From: Symbiodinium natans | Taxonomy: Eukaryota; Sar; Dinophyceae; Suessiales; Symbiodiniaceae | NCBI GenBank assembly: GCA_905221605.1 | Contig: CAJNDS010001269.1 | Span: 691,501 to 755,500 of the forward strand | Direction: 5' to 3' | Length of the DNA stretch: 64,000 nt | Shown: positions 21,957-33,860 of the stretch, one piece after another | Position numbering within the stretch: the first letter of the stretch is position 1 | Layout: every line of letters starts with the position of its first letter | Position numbers and translations under genes: made by a program | Notes under the pieces: generated by a model | Databases searched by the model: none | Seen by the model: only the letters and a program-made list of their open reading frames with translations | Told to the model about the DNA's origin: nothing

Positions 21957-22097
21957 ATGAGGGGTGTGCGGCCAAGTTTGCTGGCTGCGGCTGGAAGCAC
22001 CGTGCAGCGGTGTGCGATTTTTGAGAAAGGTCCTCAGCTGGTGTACCAGCACTCGGTGCCACAGATGCAGATAGCTCAGGCAAGGAGAGCTGTATAG
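21957..22097 (+). CDS. Candidate N-terminal exon or small ORF, unknown
   Basis: ATG at 21957 opens a 46-codon frame, MRGVRPSLLAAAGSTVQRCA, later EKGPQLVYQHSVPQMQ. It is Arg/Ala/Ser-rich and lacks acidic residues over its first 20 positions, as in mitochondrial presequences. It may be a first exon with a donor near GTGCCA. Function unknown; the presequence reading is inference. Confidence 0.3.
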   Translation: MRGVRPSLLAAAGSTVQRCAIFEKGPQLVYQHSVPQMQIAQARRAV

Positions 22098-22195
22098 TGG
22101 CATGCAGCCGACAAGTGCAATGTGATTGTATGTGTGGCCAGGCACAAGTTCCAATGCCAAGTCCGGCCCCTCGCGTTCCTGGCTGAGCCGAGTGA

Positions 22196-22225
22196 TTTAG
22201 GGTTTAGGGTTTAGGGTTTAGGGTT
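22196..22225 (+). repeat. Telomere-like tract (TTTAGGG)4
   Basis: Four perfect TTTAGGG units, in the opposite orientation to the tracts at 7.2 and 18.1 kb. Confidence 0.9.
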
Positions 22226-24766
22226 GTGGTGGAGCATCTTAATGTGTCTTCTTATGTCTCGTCGGGGCGCTTTGTTCTGTCTGCCCAAGACGGTCCAAGC
22301 ATCTCCAATGTGGCGCCCGCAGGCCGAAGATTTTTAGAAAGTTTCCGTGGGAGTTGATGTCGTTTCTCTTTGATTTGCCCTGGCTCACTTTTTCGTGTCT
22401 ACTGTTTGGCAGGTGCAACAATTCTATTCTCACGTGCGAGACTCAAGCATGCTTGGACATTTCTTGTTTGCTTCAAGAAGGTGCTGAGAAGATACTCTGT
22501 GGGAGTTTGCGTGCGAGTGGCAAGACAAGGCGCCGATTCCGATGAAGGCGCCTCCGACGTCTGCCACTCCAGCGGTCTCTGTCATCCAGAAACGCCCTCG
22601 GATACTTTCCATGTTTCTCACATCGTTCTCCGTACGTGGTCCTGCACATCGCAGAGTTTCAGCAAACTTGCTAGGCCTCGGAAAGACGCTGCCCCTCAGG
22701 CCAGCTTGGGTTTGAACCAGCTGTTTCTTCACTTCGGCTTCTTGCTCCTGTACAGACCAGAGCTGCCGCGGAGCGTGCCTGGCTTAGCCAGCGGATCATG
22801 GCAAATGGCATAAAGAACTCGCTTCGGCCTCCCGAAAGAAGATGGCCATCCTTCTGGGCCTTGTGCGAGGGACGCCTGGGGTTAATAGACCTTTCAAAAA
22901 ATTCACGGTTCACCCTACGTTTCTGTATCATAGCTCGGAAATGGCTTGCGACTTTTGGTTTGGTTCCGTGTTCTCGGGCAGGATAGGCGTTAGGCGATTT
23001 CAGATCAAGAAACATGCGTTGTTTTTGTTCGAGACACCGAGCTCATGGCGTCAGGTCATGCCGATGCCCCCAATGGCAAGTCGTGGCCTGCCGATGCCTT
23101 GGATTCCAGCACCGCGAACCCACGGTTTGCGCCGACTGTTGTGGGCCAGTCCACATTTTGTCGACTTCGTGAAGTGCCAAGAGTATCAAGAATGGAAAGA
23201 GTGGGCAAGGGTCGGAAGTCAGGAAAGGATTCGGAAGCAGCTCCTCACGAGATATCCCAGGTTGCGTATACGAGGATCGCAACACCCTGGAGCGTGGCCA
23301 CTCCGGTGTATTCCGTCCCAGAGGCCGGACCGAACCCCTGAGGTCAAGTTGGAGACCGTCGAACATCCCAAGAGTATGCAGACCCTGTCAAAGTTGCAAG
23401 GGGTCGGGCCCTTCGCGCCCTTACGCAGGGAGGCCGATGCAGGCCGCACCAGCTGTGTGTCCTTGCGTTAAGATCTCAACAAGATCCAACGACGAAATGT
23501 GCCTCTTCTACCATATCTGCCAGGTCCAGGCCGCGCTACCGCCTCCGAATCGGAGAAGCGCATGTGCCTGCGCAGCTGAAGCTTGAAATGTTCCGGGTTC
23601 GCGCAAGTTGACAATGTGCCGACCACCACATGGAAGTGAAAGGTGTGCTGCGACCGGAGCTGCTCTCTGCTCGGGAGGTCGGATGATCCGTATGCTCGGT
23701 TTGTGCAGAGCAGACGAAGGGGTACTTTCTGGACAGGCAGCGACCGCCGGAGCAAATACTGCTGCATCTGGTCCGAGCCTCTGAGCCACCGTGGTATCGC
23801 CGAAGCCCTCGGTACTGATGCTCATCTGCAAGAGTATCCGCAAGAGCCAGCAGTGGCAGTGCAGGATCACAGCCCCGCTTAACAGAGCATCTGGTCGGAA
23901 CCTCGTGCCTTTTGCAAGTGCTTTGTTGCAAAGACTTCATGTACGCGGGATCCGCTTGAAAACCTGGCCCAAGTTCTGCATCGATGAGCATTGAAGAGAA
24001 CATCCCAAAATGGTCCTGTTGTGGTTGTAGCGCCATCTTCAGAAGCCCTAATCTTCTGACTGCAGATGGAGAGGAAGAATGTTTGCTACAGGTTCCGGCT
24101 ACGGATGAAGCTGGAATGCTGATCATCCCCAGTGTTTCTCGACTTCAGATGCCTGTCGCTCCCGAGATTTGACATAGCTTGGATTCCATCTGAAGGTGCG
24201 GCCCATGCACTCGTCAGCACCAGCAGATGCAACACTGCAAGCAGCTTAGAACTGCGCGTGCTTCCTGCTTGATCTCCAGACAGGGAATGGGCATAGTCAG
24301 CCTAGATTTGTAGATATTTGCTGTAAGGTTGTCCGTCTGGCCTGGTTTGGAAGATGATGATGCGGTGGCACACTTCGTGCATGTGTTGAACATCATATGT
24401 CTTCCGGAGTCCAGAGTGGCTTGCTAAGCTCAGGATTTCCGAGATGAGAAGTCCGCCCAGCCACAGGCTGCACCATCTGTGACTTGCCCGAAGTAAGTCG
24501 TTTGCTGGCTTCTTTGGCTCTCCCTTAACAGGGGGGCGTGCCAAGAAATCGCGGTCAGCTTACGGCAGACGAACGGCTAGGCCCCGTCATGAGTCATGTT
24601 GCTTGCAGATCAGCAGCCATGCCAATGCTAATGCTTTGACCCAGATATACGATTGACACAGATGCTTGATTCTGTGTGCCCAACACTGAGCCCATCTGCC
24701 AGCCTACCGTGACCTGCAGTTTGTTGAGCATCTGGGTTGGGACCTGAGCTGCTTTCATCATTTCAG
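22226..24766. other. Exon-like fragments, no assignable gene
   Basis: After CTGTTTGGCAG at 22412 the + frame VQQFYSHVRDSSMLGHFLFA is open. Near 22520-22620, WQDKAPIPMKAPPTSATPAV is open. The long frame at 22842-23471 contains VDFVKCQEYQEWKEWARVGS. ATG at 23984 opens a 62-codon frame with CCGCSAIF. These may be N-terminal exons of the kinase that follows, but I could not join them. Competing frames of similar quality overlap in several places. Confidence 0.3.
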
Positions 24767-27700
24767 GCAAAGTCATCTGCTGCTTTGCTGCACGAAGGCT
24801 CGGGCGAGTTCGGGCAGGTTTTCCGCGGCATCTTCAAGGGGCAGGAGGCCACACTCTTGCTGCGCAACATCGGCTCCAGTTCGGAGCTGCTTCAAACGCT
24901 TGCATGGCGAGTCACTGCAGGTTGCCATCAAGCAGCTCTACTGGGATAACACGGTCTTGCCGCAGGCGGCAGCTCGCATGCTTATCCTGCATTCGAAGAA
25001 GTGACGTGTTAGACAGATATTGCATGGTAAGTTAAGATCCTATTGGTGTTTCTGCTCCAGGTGATTATCCAGGACCTCACTCGCGAAATCGAGTCTTTCA
25101 GGCCCGCTAGCAGCTAGCACGGCACAGGCTGGTCGATTCCAACTACGGATCAAGGTGATTCTCCGGCTTATCTTTGAGGCACTTGCGTCACAAACGCCTT
25201 GTGAACTTCATTGGCGCATGTTTGGAAATACCCAACCTGTCCTCACCTTAGCAGCGTCACTGCTGTAGGACTAGCTAAGACCTCGGTGTTGCAAACGCTG
25301 CAAAACGGCCAAGGTGCATCGTGACAGAGGCAGGGGTCTGCGATGGCTGCAACGCCGTGCGAATGAGCAAATCCGCGATTGCTGCAGTACGCACCCGGCG
25401 GTTCCCTGCATCACCTGCTGCATGTTCGCAAACAGCAGCTGCCGTTGCTCGGACTCAGCAGTGTCTTCGACAGTGGAGGGGGTTTGCAAGGTTCTCATGC
25501 AATTGGAAAGAGCAATGTGACTTGTAATCCCCGAGGCTGCTCCACTGCACGAATATGCGCCGATCCAAGACCGAAGACCGAAGAGTAAGAGCCTTTGCAC
25601 GTGACAGCGGGGGATGCTCTCATCTCGTGAATCCCAGGTGCCTGCAGTTGGCAGAAGGAGTTGTGTATCTCCATTCGCAGAATCCCATCGTCGTGCACCG
25701 CGATCTGAAGGCAATAGCCAACTTTCTCAGAAATCCTGTTTTGCCTATATTTCCCTGTCGGCTGTATCAGGATGCCGTGTGCCGATCAAAGTGTCTCCGT
25801 TTCGTTGCCCACGTCCCGTCTGCCAGAGCCTGAACGTGGTCTTGGACCTGAGCCTCAACCTGAAGCTCTGCGACTTCGGCCTCACTGAGTCGATGGCGCG
25901 CCAGCAGTTGAACTTCCAGTTGGGCAGTTCTCTAAGTTAGGGTCCCTTTTTGGGATCTCTTTTAAAGGGTGCCGCCTCATAATAGGTACCCAAAAAGGGA
26001 CCCTAATGTAGGAAATGGAGTGGGACAAACAAGGCAGTCATGCGCAGCGCATTGCACGGAGTTCAGAACACAGGAGCGGACGCACATCACCAAGAAGAAC
26101 AACGGCGGCTCTCCTCGCTACATGGCTCCAGAGGCAGCGGCGCCAGCTCCCCTCCAAAGTTTTCACAGCGCTGAGCAGCAAAGGGCAAAGCGTTGATTGT
26201 TGGCTGTGGAATTTGATGGATTGACTCTGTCTGGCGGCTCAGCAGGAACATGCGCCCACTCTACATTGCATCAAGAGGTCTGGCAGAATGTAATGTAGTA
26301 CTGTTTATGTATCAGGCCAAATTGAGGATCGAGCGAAGTGCACTCCTACACGTGCATCTGGACACGAAGCAACTCGCAAGCTGCCAACCGGGCCATGCTG
26401 TCCCGCCATGTACCGCAACCTGGTCCGCTCCCCTGTTTGCTCCGTGAGAAGCCTGATGAGCCAAGCGAGTAAATGACCCTCAGCTCAGGATTGTGCTGAG
26501 CCAGGCCAGGTTGTTCCAGTGCACTCTTCTGGCAAGGGGACTGTTCGTCTTATCCAGGGATGGTTCCTCTGAAGCTCTTCTTGATTCTGTAGATTTTCTG
26601 GGAGGGTCCTCCAGCCATGGACCACCGACTCTCGAAAAATGATCCCACGTGTGACGGTGTGTGAGGGTGGGCATGCCCAGCAATCCCCGGCAATCCTAGA
26701 GTCCAGGTGGAGAGCTTTTGTAGGCAGACACTATCTGGCTTAGGCTAGTGTTGCGCCGGTGCTAGTGCTTCACCCGAACTTGAAGATTCGATGACGCTCA
26801 CTACATCAGCGAAATCTAAACAGACAAAGCCCGAGGAATGTCGTTCAAGGAGCAGCTACTACCGGAAACACAGACGGTCACGGGACGACACGTCGACAGT
26901 GTAGGCCGCAGGCCCAAACCCCGTCCCCATGAGACTTCTCCACATGTGAAATCCTCCGCCTGGAGCGAGTAGTATTTTATATACCATTCTTTGTCTTATT
27001 CCTATCGTCCACGGACAGACTTCCTCCACTAGCCAGGCCAATGAGACCCCACTCTGCTTCAATTCACATTCTCCGCATGCTGTTATCGTTGCAAGAGAGC
27101 CCTAGTGGTGTATGATTCCCAGGAGTGGGAAAAAGATGAATGCTACCACTAGTGCTACTACGTTTCGAGGTGTTGACCCTCCCTAAACCCTACCTCAAAC
27201 CCTGGTTTCGACACCCTGATTACAGCCTGTTCGGGGCTTCCGGCTGTTTGGGGTACTTGGGGTACATGGTTCCGCTTGCCAACACTACCAAAACCACCCG
27301 AAGCCCCTAAACACTAGACTTGCGAGCCCCTCAAGCACCTGGAACGGTCAGCTGCATTTCCCTTCAGAGATCGAGTACTCCTCCGCCAGCCTCGCTCATT
27401 CTCCGGTTTTAACATTGTGGCTTGAGAGGTTTTTTGGTAGTGAGTTGCTGGGATTGTTTTGTTGTTGCGGCTTGAATGCCTTCTCTCCTATGCAAGCTGC
27501 AAACATGCTCACGCGCTGAGGAGTTCGGTCTGCCAGACTCTCGTGGATTGTCGGCCTCTCTGCGAGCGCACGGCAGTCATGATCGACACAGGTGACTTGT
27601 ACGCGCGACAATCCCTGTGGCAAGGCTCTCGCCACTGTTGCTGCAGTCCCGGCTTTGCTTCTTTCCTACGCGCTCGTCCTGATATGCAGGCTGGCAGAAT

Positions 27701-30700
27701 GCTCTGTGGTGAGCTTGCTTTGAGACGGTGTCGTTCCCGCTCATGTGAAGGAGCGCGTCCGATGTCGGATTTGCAAGTCCCGCTCTCAAGTTTGATAGAG
27801 GGTGGATGCTTGGCAGTAGGGCACTTCTATATTAGCCCGAGCACCAGAGTGCAGGTGCAGCGCCCAAGAACTCAGTGCAAGAGTTTGCGTATTGGCAGGC
27901 TGGGCATGATACCCGCGTGAAGCTGAGGCCCCTTTTTGCATGATCTTGTCAGGACTGGAGCACTGAGACGGAGCAGGCCAAAACCCTGCAGGAGGCACAG
28001 CCATGCAAGATAGGAGCATCGAGTGCTGTGCGCTCTTCACGGCTTTGCGCGGTGCATTTGTTGTCTTTTGTGAAGCCACTGCCCACTAGGGCCTCGGTTG
28101 GGTGACGTCACTGAATGTAAAAGATTACTGCTCTTCGTGCACAGCGTGCCTTTGCCATCTACACACAGAAGCAGCGAAGAAAACACTCAGCGACGCACCG
28201 GGCTTTTCCAATAATTCCTGTGGAGGCCTTGCAGATGGAGCGTCGAGCATGGGAAATGACACGGCAGGATACTTGCAGCTGGGAGGCTCTTGAGCGTGTG
28301 AAGCATGTGAAGCCTACTTGAGAAGATCTGTTTGTGGATGTTCTTTTATGAACAAGCTTGAAATCCTGAAAGTTGCAATGTCCACGTGTGTCCGCACGTG
28401 TGTGCAATGATGTGCAGGCTGGAGATCCGCCTGCGCAGCACAGCTCTGAGCCGTGTTTTCAGTTCTTTCACAACTTGTCGTCTGAACGAGAGAGCTTTTT
28501 CTTCGAGTTGCTTTCGTGCAACATGCAAGTATTGGCCAGTGTCTGCATTTCTCGAAAGGCCTCGCCGGCCGGGGTGGGGCATCGGCTCCCAGAGATCCGA
28601 GAGGCCCTTCGGTTTCTGGGATTTCAGTTGGAGCATCGCGTCATGTCGCGCGCCTCTCCTGTCGCGACGCTTTTATGTGCCAGGTGTCGGGAGAATGGCG
28701 AGCCCACAGACAGGCAATCACTGAGATTCACGTTTGTGACTCATTGTAGCTCTCAGCACTTTGCTCCGCCGTGGGCTCCTGAGTTCTGGCCAAGTTGCCA
28801 TCGTTCTTCGCATTTGCTTGGTCTATTCTTCCAAGCACTCGTTGTCGTCCAGCTCCCTGTGTTCACACCAGTATTGCTATGACCATGGCCGCTTTCAGAA
28901 AAGAAACCCAGCTTTGTCCTTCTTGACTTTGGCTGGTGGCTGCATTCCTTCTGCCCTTCTTGGCAGGCTGGCCAGCGCTTGCTGGAAGCAATGGGTTCAA
29001 CGCGAGGCCTGCCCCAGATCCCTCTCGAGGCGGCAGAATGAGAGCTGCGCTGCACTCAGTGATTTGACCCGAATGGGCACCACTCCGACAAATGGGATAG
29101 CAACTCAAACCTCTGAAATAGTTGTTGCCTCCCTACGACTTCTCGTAGTCGACACCTTTGTTCATCGCTTTCGTTCTGCTGCGATCGTTCTGCTCCAGAT
29201 CCTCATAGGAAGGACATTAGGATGTCACGTGTTTTTTGATAGTGACATCTCGACCCAGGTGGGCTGACCTGGCATGCAGCCTACGACAGAGTGCTTCAGA
29301 AGTGACGGCCTTGGACAGTTGGTGTTTCTTCTTTGTTTCTCTCCTGTGTCATCCATGTCTGCGGCCAACGAGGCTCGGCGGGACACTGGACGACTCTTCG
29401 GCACCCCTAAGTGACGTCCAGCGCACAGCTTCACCTGGCGTACCGTGTGCCACATTCCCAAAACCACCTTTTCGGTGCAGAGGCAAGTCTTTGCGATGAT
29501 GTGAGGTGCCTCGTGACTCAAAGTCGCAATACCCGGCTCTGTCTTGACGTGAAGTCCCCCAGCCAGGCTAGGAAGACCGAGATCCTGGACAAAGGAACAG
29601 GAACAGAAGTCGCTAGCCTGGTTTCACAGGAATGTGGAGGCCTGCGTCGCCAGAGGTGCGCAGACATGTTTTAACGACTAGATGCGATGTCTCAGATTTA
29701 CGTCTTGGAAATGCCTGGCTTGGTGCCACTGCCCAAGCATGGCCGGGCTGATGTGCTACCTTGCGAACCGTTCACTGCGTTGGATCTTAAGGCTTGACAG
29801 CGCCCATGAGACCCTCGCCAGTGCAAAGCTCAGCTGCGGCTCGCAGATGTTGGAATCTGTTGGCCCGAGTAGAGAAGACAGGAGCAGATCATGAGAGGGA
29901 ACTCGGTAGCTGCCTCGGGGTGTTCAATTGCTTCCGAGATATCTGGAAGGCCTGAGCTCGCAGGGGCTTCGCGCCGCACCCGTTGCAGGACTCAAAAAAG
30001 GGGGGGGGGCACTGAGAGCTGATTTCAGTGGCCCAGGGTGAGAGCGATTGACAGGCTATGACCTGAACATGGACCTGGATATGCAGGCCAAATCGCGCCC
30101 CGCAGTTTTTTCTCGAAGCCTGTCCGACATTTGCAAGGCGGCCATCGCGGATGGATCCTTGCCAGCAGACTTCGACCTTACGGCTTTCAAGCAGCAGGCG
30201 TGCTTGAGGCCCAATTGCATCAGCCAGTTGCCTTTGCCACATGAGAAGGTGTATGCGCTGAGCTTGGCTGCAAGCCGTGACGTCTGCATTTGGTGCATGC
30301 GATTGCAGTCTGGGAGGTTGGGAAGGAACTAAGTGTCCCCTTCAATCAGTGAAAGAACCTTTGGTCACTGCACCAAGATTTCGGGTTCCCTAGGTTCGGC
30401 TGACCAGAGAACATAACAAGCGAAGGATGAGAAAACCCTGTTTTCTGTATACTTCCAGTTCTTACAAACCCCAAATGCCAATGTGTGGTAGGTCCCAAGC
30501 CCTTAGCGTTAGCCACAGGGCCTTTCAGCTTCGGCATGTGATCCCTTCCCGTGGCATGTCAACATACAAGAAGTAATTCCTTTAAGCTCACAGAGCTCCA
30601 TAGGGTGGAGCACGAGGAGAAGATCTAGTGCAAGGGCATGCAAGAGCCATAAAGGAGTATTCCAGAGTATTCCTCAAGGTCGGATGCAGACATGAATATT

Positions 30701-33254
30701 AGCAAGTGAAGCTGTGTCGTAACTGGGGTAGGTTTGTGCCATGGAGAGGGAAAGCCGCAGACTCCCGTCTCTTGTTGTGCATCGAAGGTCACTTCCACAT
30801 CCAGAACTTGGCCCGAAGAGCTGTGCCACCCAAGCCAATCACATTGGTTCTGGAGGACCAATCTCTGCTATCCGTGCACATAGTCTTGCACATGAAGACT
30901 CTGATGTGATCCGGGGGACATCCGGCGAAGGATGGAGTCGCGCTTGCCGAAGACTTCCGACACAAAGTTTGGTCGCTGATCCAAGAGGTTCGCGCCTGTG
31001 TCAGCGCGAGTAAGGACCGCGAGGGGCTTCGATGGGAGACTCCGTGTCCGCGTAGGAGACTCCATGCGACTGGAACGTCCTCTCTCTGTCCTCCGGCTGC
31101 CCTGTGGGGCGCTGCACGTCACCGCACTTGGCCCGCATCGGTGCGGCCTTCAGACGGGGCTGCGAAGAGAGGGTTAGGGGCCTTAGGGGACGGGGTGGGC
31201 TTGCTGCATCTGCTGCGTTGCACCAGCTGCTTTTTTGGTGCAGATCCAAATCTCGGCCTCTCGATGTTGGAGCGGCTCGGACTAATATGTGAGTTGAAGG
31301 CGTGCCGGCAATTACTTCCATGAGCATGTTCTCTTCAAGCTTAGACTCTCGACTCGAGGCGTTGTCAAGAAGCCACAAGCAGAGGCTTTCGAGGCAAGGG
31401 AGGTTGGTGATTCAGCCGTGTCTGCCGCTTTGGGTGGCTTGCCTGAGGCATCCTGTATCGCACGGGAACACTAGCTGATTTTCAGACCAGATGGATGCAG
31501 GCAGCAAGCTCAACAGCAGAGCCAGCGCCACATTGTCTTTATTGTCTTTTTCGGTAAGACGTGAGGTGGCTTTTGACCCCGGGCATCCAGACTGCCCGGT
31601 GCTAGCATCCATCAGCATTGTGCATCATTGCGTGTCCTTGCGCATGAAGAGTCGGAGCCCGAAGGTCTGAGCCTGGATACCTCGCTTGCAGCAATCTCGG
31701 ATGAGGCAGGACACCCTACCTGGTGTATTAGTATACTTGCGCTCTGCACTGCAGTCAGGTCGCCTTCTATGCAGTTCCAGCAGTGCTGGTCTTAGCTTCT
31801 GACAACATCTTGCACGGCTCGGTTTTGCAAAGTCGTTGCTTCGTCTCAGCCTTGCAGGTCCAGTCTCCAGGCATACTGAAAAGCTGCTAAGTGCAGGCGG
31901 GAAGCCCGGCCCAAGCTCCCCTTGCTGGGCCCTGAATTCGTGCAGTTCATGGGTGATGGCCAATCTGAGGTTGAGGTGAAGACTTGCCTTTGCGGTCCAA
32001 AGAGACTGCACGTGCTGCGTCTGTGCCAGAGCACAAAGTCTGCAAGCTCTCGTGCATGAGTGCTTTTGCTTTGATTTGACAAAACAACGCTTCGGCCTTG
32101 TTCTGCCAACAGCGAAACTCAAGATGAGTTCATGTGCTTGCGCAGCTCTTCGACAGCAAGTCCAAAATCACTGAGAAGGCCGAGCCGTGTCACAGAAGCT
32201 TCGGATTGCGAATCGCTCATGAAGACCCATTTGAAGGTGGACATCTGGTCCATGGGTTGCATTTTCACGGAAATCAACGGCGGACCACTCCCGTGCGACA
32301 CCACCATGGCCTACGAGTACTACGCCAGTTATTGGCACGAAAGCTGCCATGATCTTCTAGCGTAAATGCTGCCGTGGTTGATCCAATCCCTGAATACCCT
32401 GGATACATACACGGGTCAGAGCCTGGAAGGGCTGGTTTCACGGCAGAAGCTGCGTGCGTGGTGCGCGTCCATGATTGGTCGGTTTTGCTTTCAAGTACCG
32501 CCTGTATCATCACTAATCGTATGTCCTTGTTTGTTTTTTGTAGCTTTGGACGTTGCTGTAATGCTTGTTCTGGTCGTGGAACATTCCACAAGATGCAGGT
32601 AGAAATTGGGTTTCGCATGCTACGTGCTTTGTTGATGTTGCTCTTTTTTTTTTTTTTAATCTCTTTTTCTTCTTCTTTCTCGCAAACTTGTTCTGAAACT
32701 TGTTTCGTTCCTCGCTGGCATATGCTTGTTCTCGGCTAGGCGCTTAATGGGCCAAGGCAAAGCTTGACCCCCACACCATGCAGCAACAGGTACGAGGGCA
32801 TCAACACGCTGGCGGAGCTCACAAGAGCGATGTTGGTGAACAGGAGGAGCATCGGAGAGAGCATACCCGACCTTGTGAGAGCGTCCGGATACAGAGCAGC
32901 CAAAAAGATGAGGACCCCAGTGATTCCTCCCTCGATCCCGGCAGTGCTTCTGGTCGGGGTCTTTGAAGCCTTTTCGCTACACAATCTACACAGCTGAGCA
33001 GCTGCAAGTTAGTGCTGTGTAGCTTTCAGTTGCCCTGAGAGCGGTGAGGCGGTCATCTCAGCCTGCTACCAGTTCGATGGCCGCCTTCGTCCTTCAGCAA
33101 AACAGGTCAGGCCCACATTCCCCTGATCGTTCCGATCTCTCGCGTGCCCAATGGCATACCGGATGGCAGTTCAGCTCAGGTCTACGACCGGCTACGCGAA
33201 GCAAAGAAGCAGCTCAAGGAAGATGGCTTGCTTGAGTCAATGCCCAATAGTTGA
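24767..33254 (+). CDS. Protein kinase (TKL-like) with a ~6 kb intron
   Basis: A full protein kinase domain can be assembled. 24767-24847: GSGEFGQVFRGIFKGQE (glycine loop). 24921-24965: VAIKQLYWDN (catalytic Lys). 25061-25101: LTREIESF (helix C Glu). 25179-25238: HLRHKRLVNFIGACLEIPN. 25314-25329, a 16-nt exon: CIVTE. From 25388: YAPGGSLHHLLH. 25638-25710: CLQLAEGVVYLHSQNPIVVH then RDLK. 25827-25895: SLNVVLDLSLNLKLCDFGLT. 26074-26133: THITKKNNGGSPRYMAPE. 32146-32178: LFDSKSKITEK. 32237-32292: VDIWSMGCIFTEINGGPLP. From 32790: YEGINTLAELTRAMLVNR. 33030-33105: VISACYQFDGRLRPSAKQ. 33180-33254: VYDRLREAKKQLKEDGLLES, TGA. VAIK lysine, HRDLK aspartate, DFG and APE are all intact, so it should be active. 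Phases match at nearly every junction, and many donors are GC. The N-terminus and the exons near 25465-25637 and 32850-33029 are unresolved. Confidence 0.9.
25937..26006. mobile_element. Short element with 18-bp perfect terminal inverted repeats
   Basis: TTAGGGTCCCTTTTTGGG at 25937-25954 is the exact reverse complement of 25989-26006; the 34-bp interior is unrelated. It sits in the kinase intron between the DFG and APE exons. Size and form fit a miniature inverted-repeat element or a strong hairpin; no flanking duplication was confirmed. Confidence 0.6.
26134..29500. other. Kinase intron, first part; weak exon-like pieces
   Basis: Most of this stretch shows nothing interpretable. 28969-29040, after TTCTTGGCAG, reads GQRLLEAMGSTRGLPQIPLE. 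Near 28688-28747, after TATGTGCCAG, VSGEWRAHRQAITEIHVCDS is open. A short CCCTAAA-like stretch lies at 27180-27203. Confidence 0.3.
29540..30332 (+). CDS. Coding-like segments nested in the kinase intron, unknown
   Basis: Four + segments read like protein. 29547-29625: KSPSQARKTEILDKGTGTEV. 29681-29797: DAMSQIYVLEMPGLVPLPKH then GRADVLPCEPF, ending in TGA. 29802-29894: AHETLASAKLSCGSQMLESV, ending in TGA. 30069-30332: MDLDMQAKSRPAVFSRSLSD then ICKAAIADGSLPADFDLTAF, 87 codons ending in TAA. The last is the strongest and could stand alone as a small gene. Because kinase exons on either side of this region join perfectly, these segments would be a same-strand nested gene, a pseudogene, or alternative exons. 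I do not recognise the family. Confidence 0.4.
31243..31552 (+). CDS. Further nested candidate exons, unknown
   Basis: 31243-31287 lies between TTTTGGTGCAG and GTGAGT and reads PNLGLSMLERLGLI. Near 31319-31410, SSSLDSRLEALSRSHKQRLS is open. 31486-31552, between TGATTTTCAG and GTAAGA, reads QMDAGSKLNSRASATLSLLS. Two of the three have canonical donors. They lie inside the 6 kb kinase intron. Function unknown. Confidence 0.35.
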
Positions 33255-33860
33255 TCGGGCCCGCAGGCAGCAGGTAGGTGAGTCAGGGGCTAGCTTGTAG
33301 CCAAATCAGGGAGGGGCATTGAGTCACAGATACCTAGTCGCCTGGGCCCTGCCAGCGGTGCGACTTGCTGAATTCGTGCAGATGCTCACCAGACGCTTTC
33401 CAGTGGGGCGGAAGAGGGCAGTTCTGCATGCTGTTGGCACACTCTGATCATTGTGTACGGTTCGCCTTCTAGTGTCTTGCTGCAGCAGAATCGAGGTCCA
33501 AGGTCAGAATGTGCCCTGACCATTGGCATGTGCACATGCCATCATGAGATAGCAGCACTTTCGGAGAGACGCTTCCAGCATCTTCCAGCATCGTCACGCA
33601 GTTCGCACCTAAGCGTTGGAATGTTCGGCAATGTTGCAGCTGCTGCTTGCGACGAAAACGCGGCAAGAGCTACTGCAGGACGCGCTGGGGGTAGCTGTGG
33701 AATGTTGCCTTGTCTGCGCGTTGATCCGATGCTTGGGATCAGGCTGATGCACATGGAGATGGGGCTCTCACTCGTTCACTCAGTACGTGGGACTTGTTGG
33801 CCCAGCCCTCAATTGCTGAGGGATCTTTTGGATGACGTACTTTGGTGTCGCGCTGCTCAG

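Noticed and set aside
24767-33254. Two separate genes: an N-terminal kinase half at 25-26 kb and a C-terminal half at 32-33 kb
   Set aside because: The two halves are complementary with no overlap and join exactly at APE with matching phase, so one gene with a long intron is simpler.
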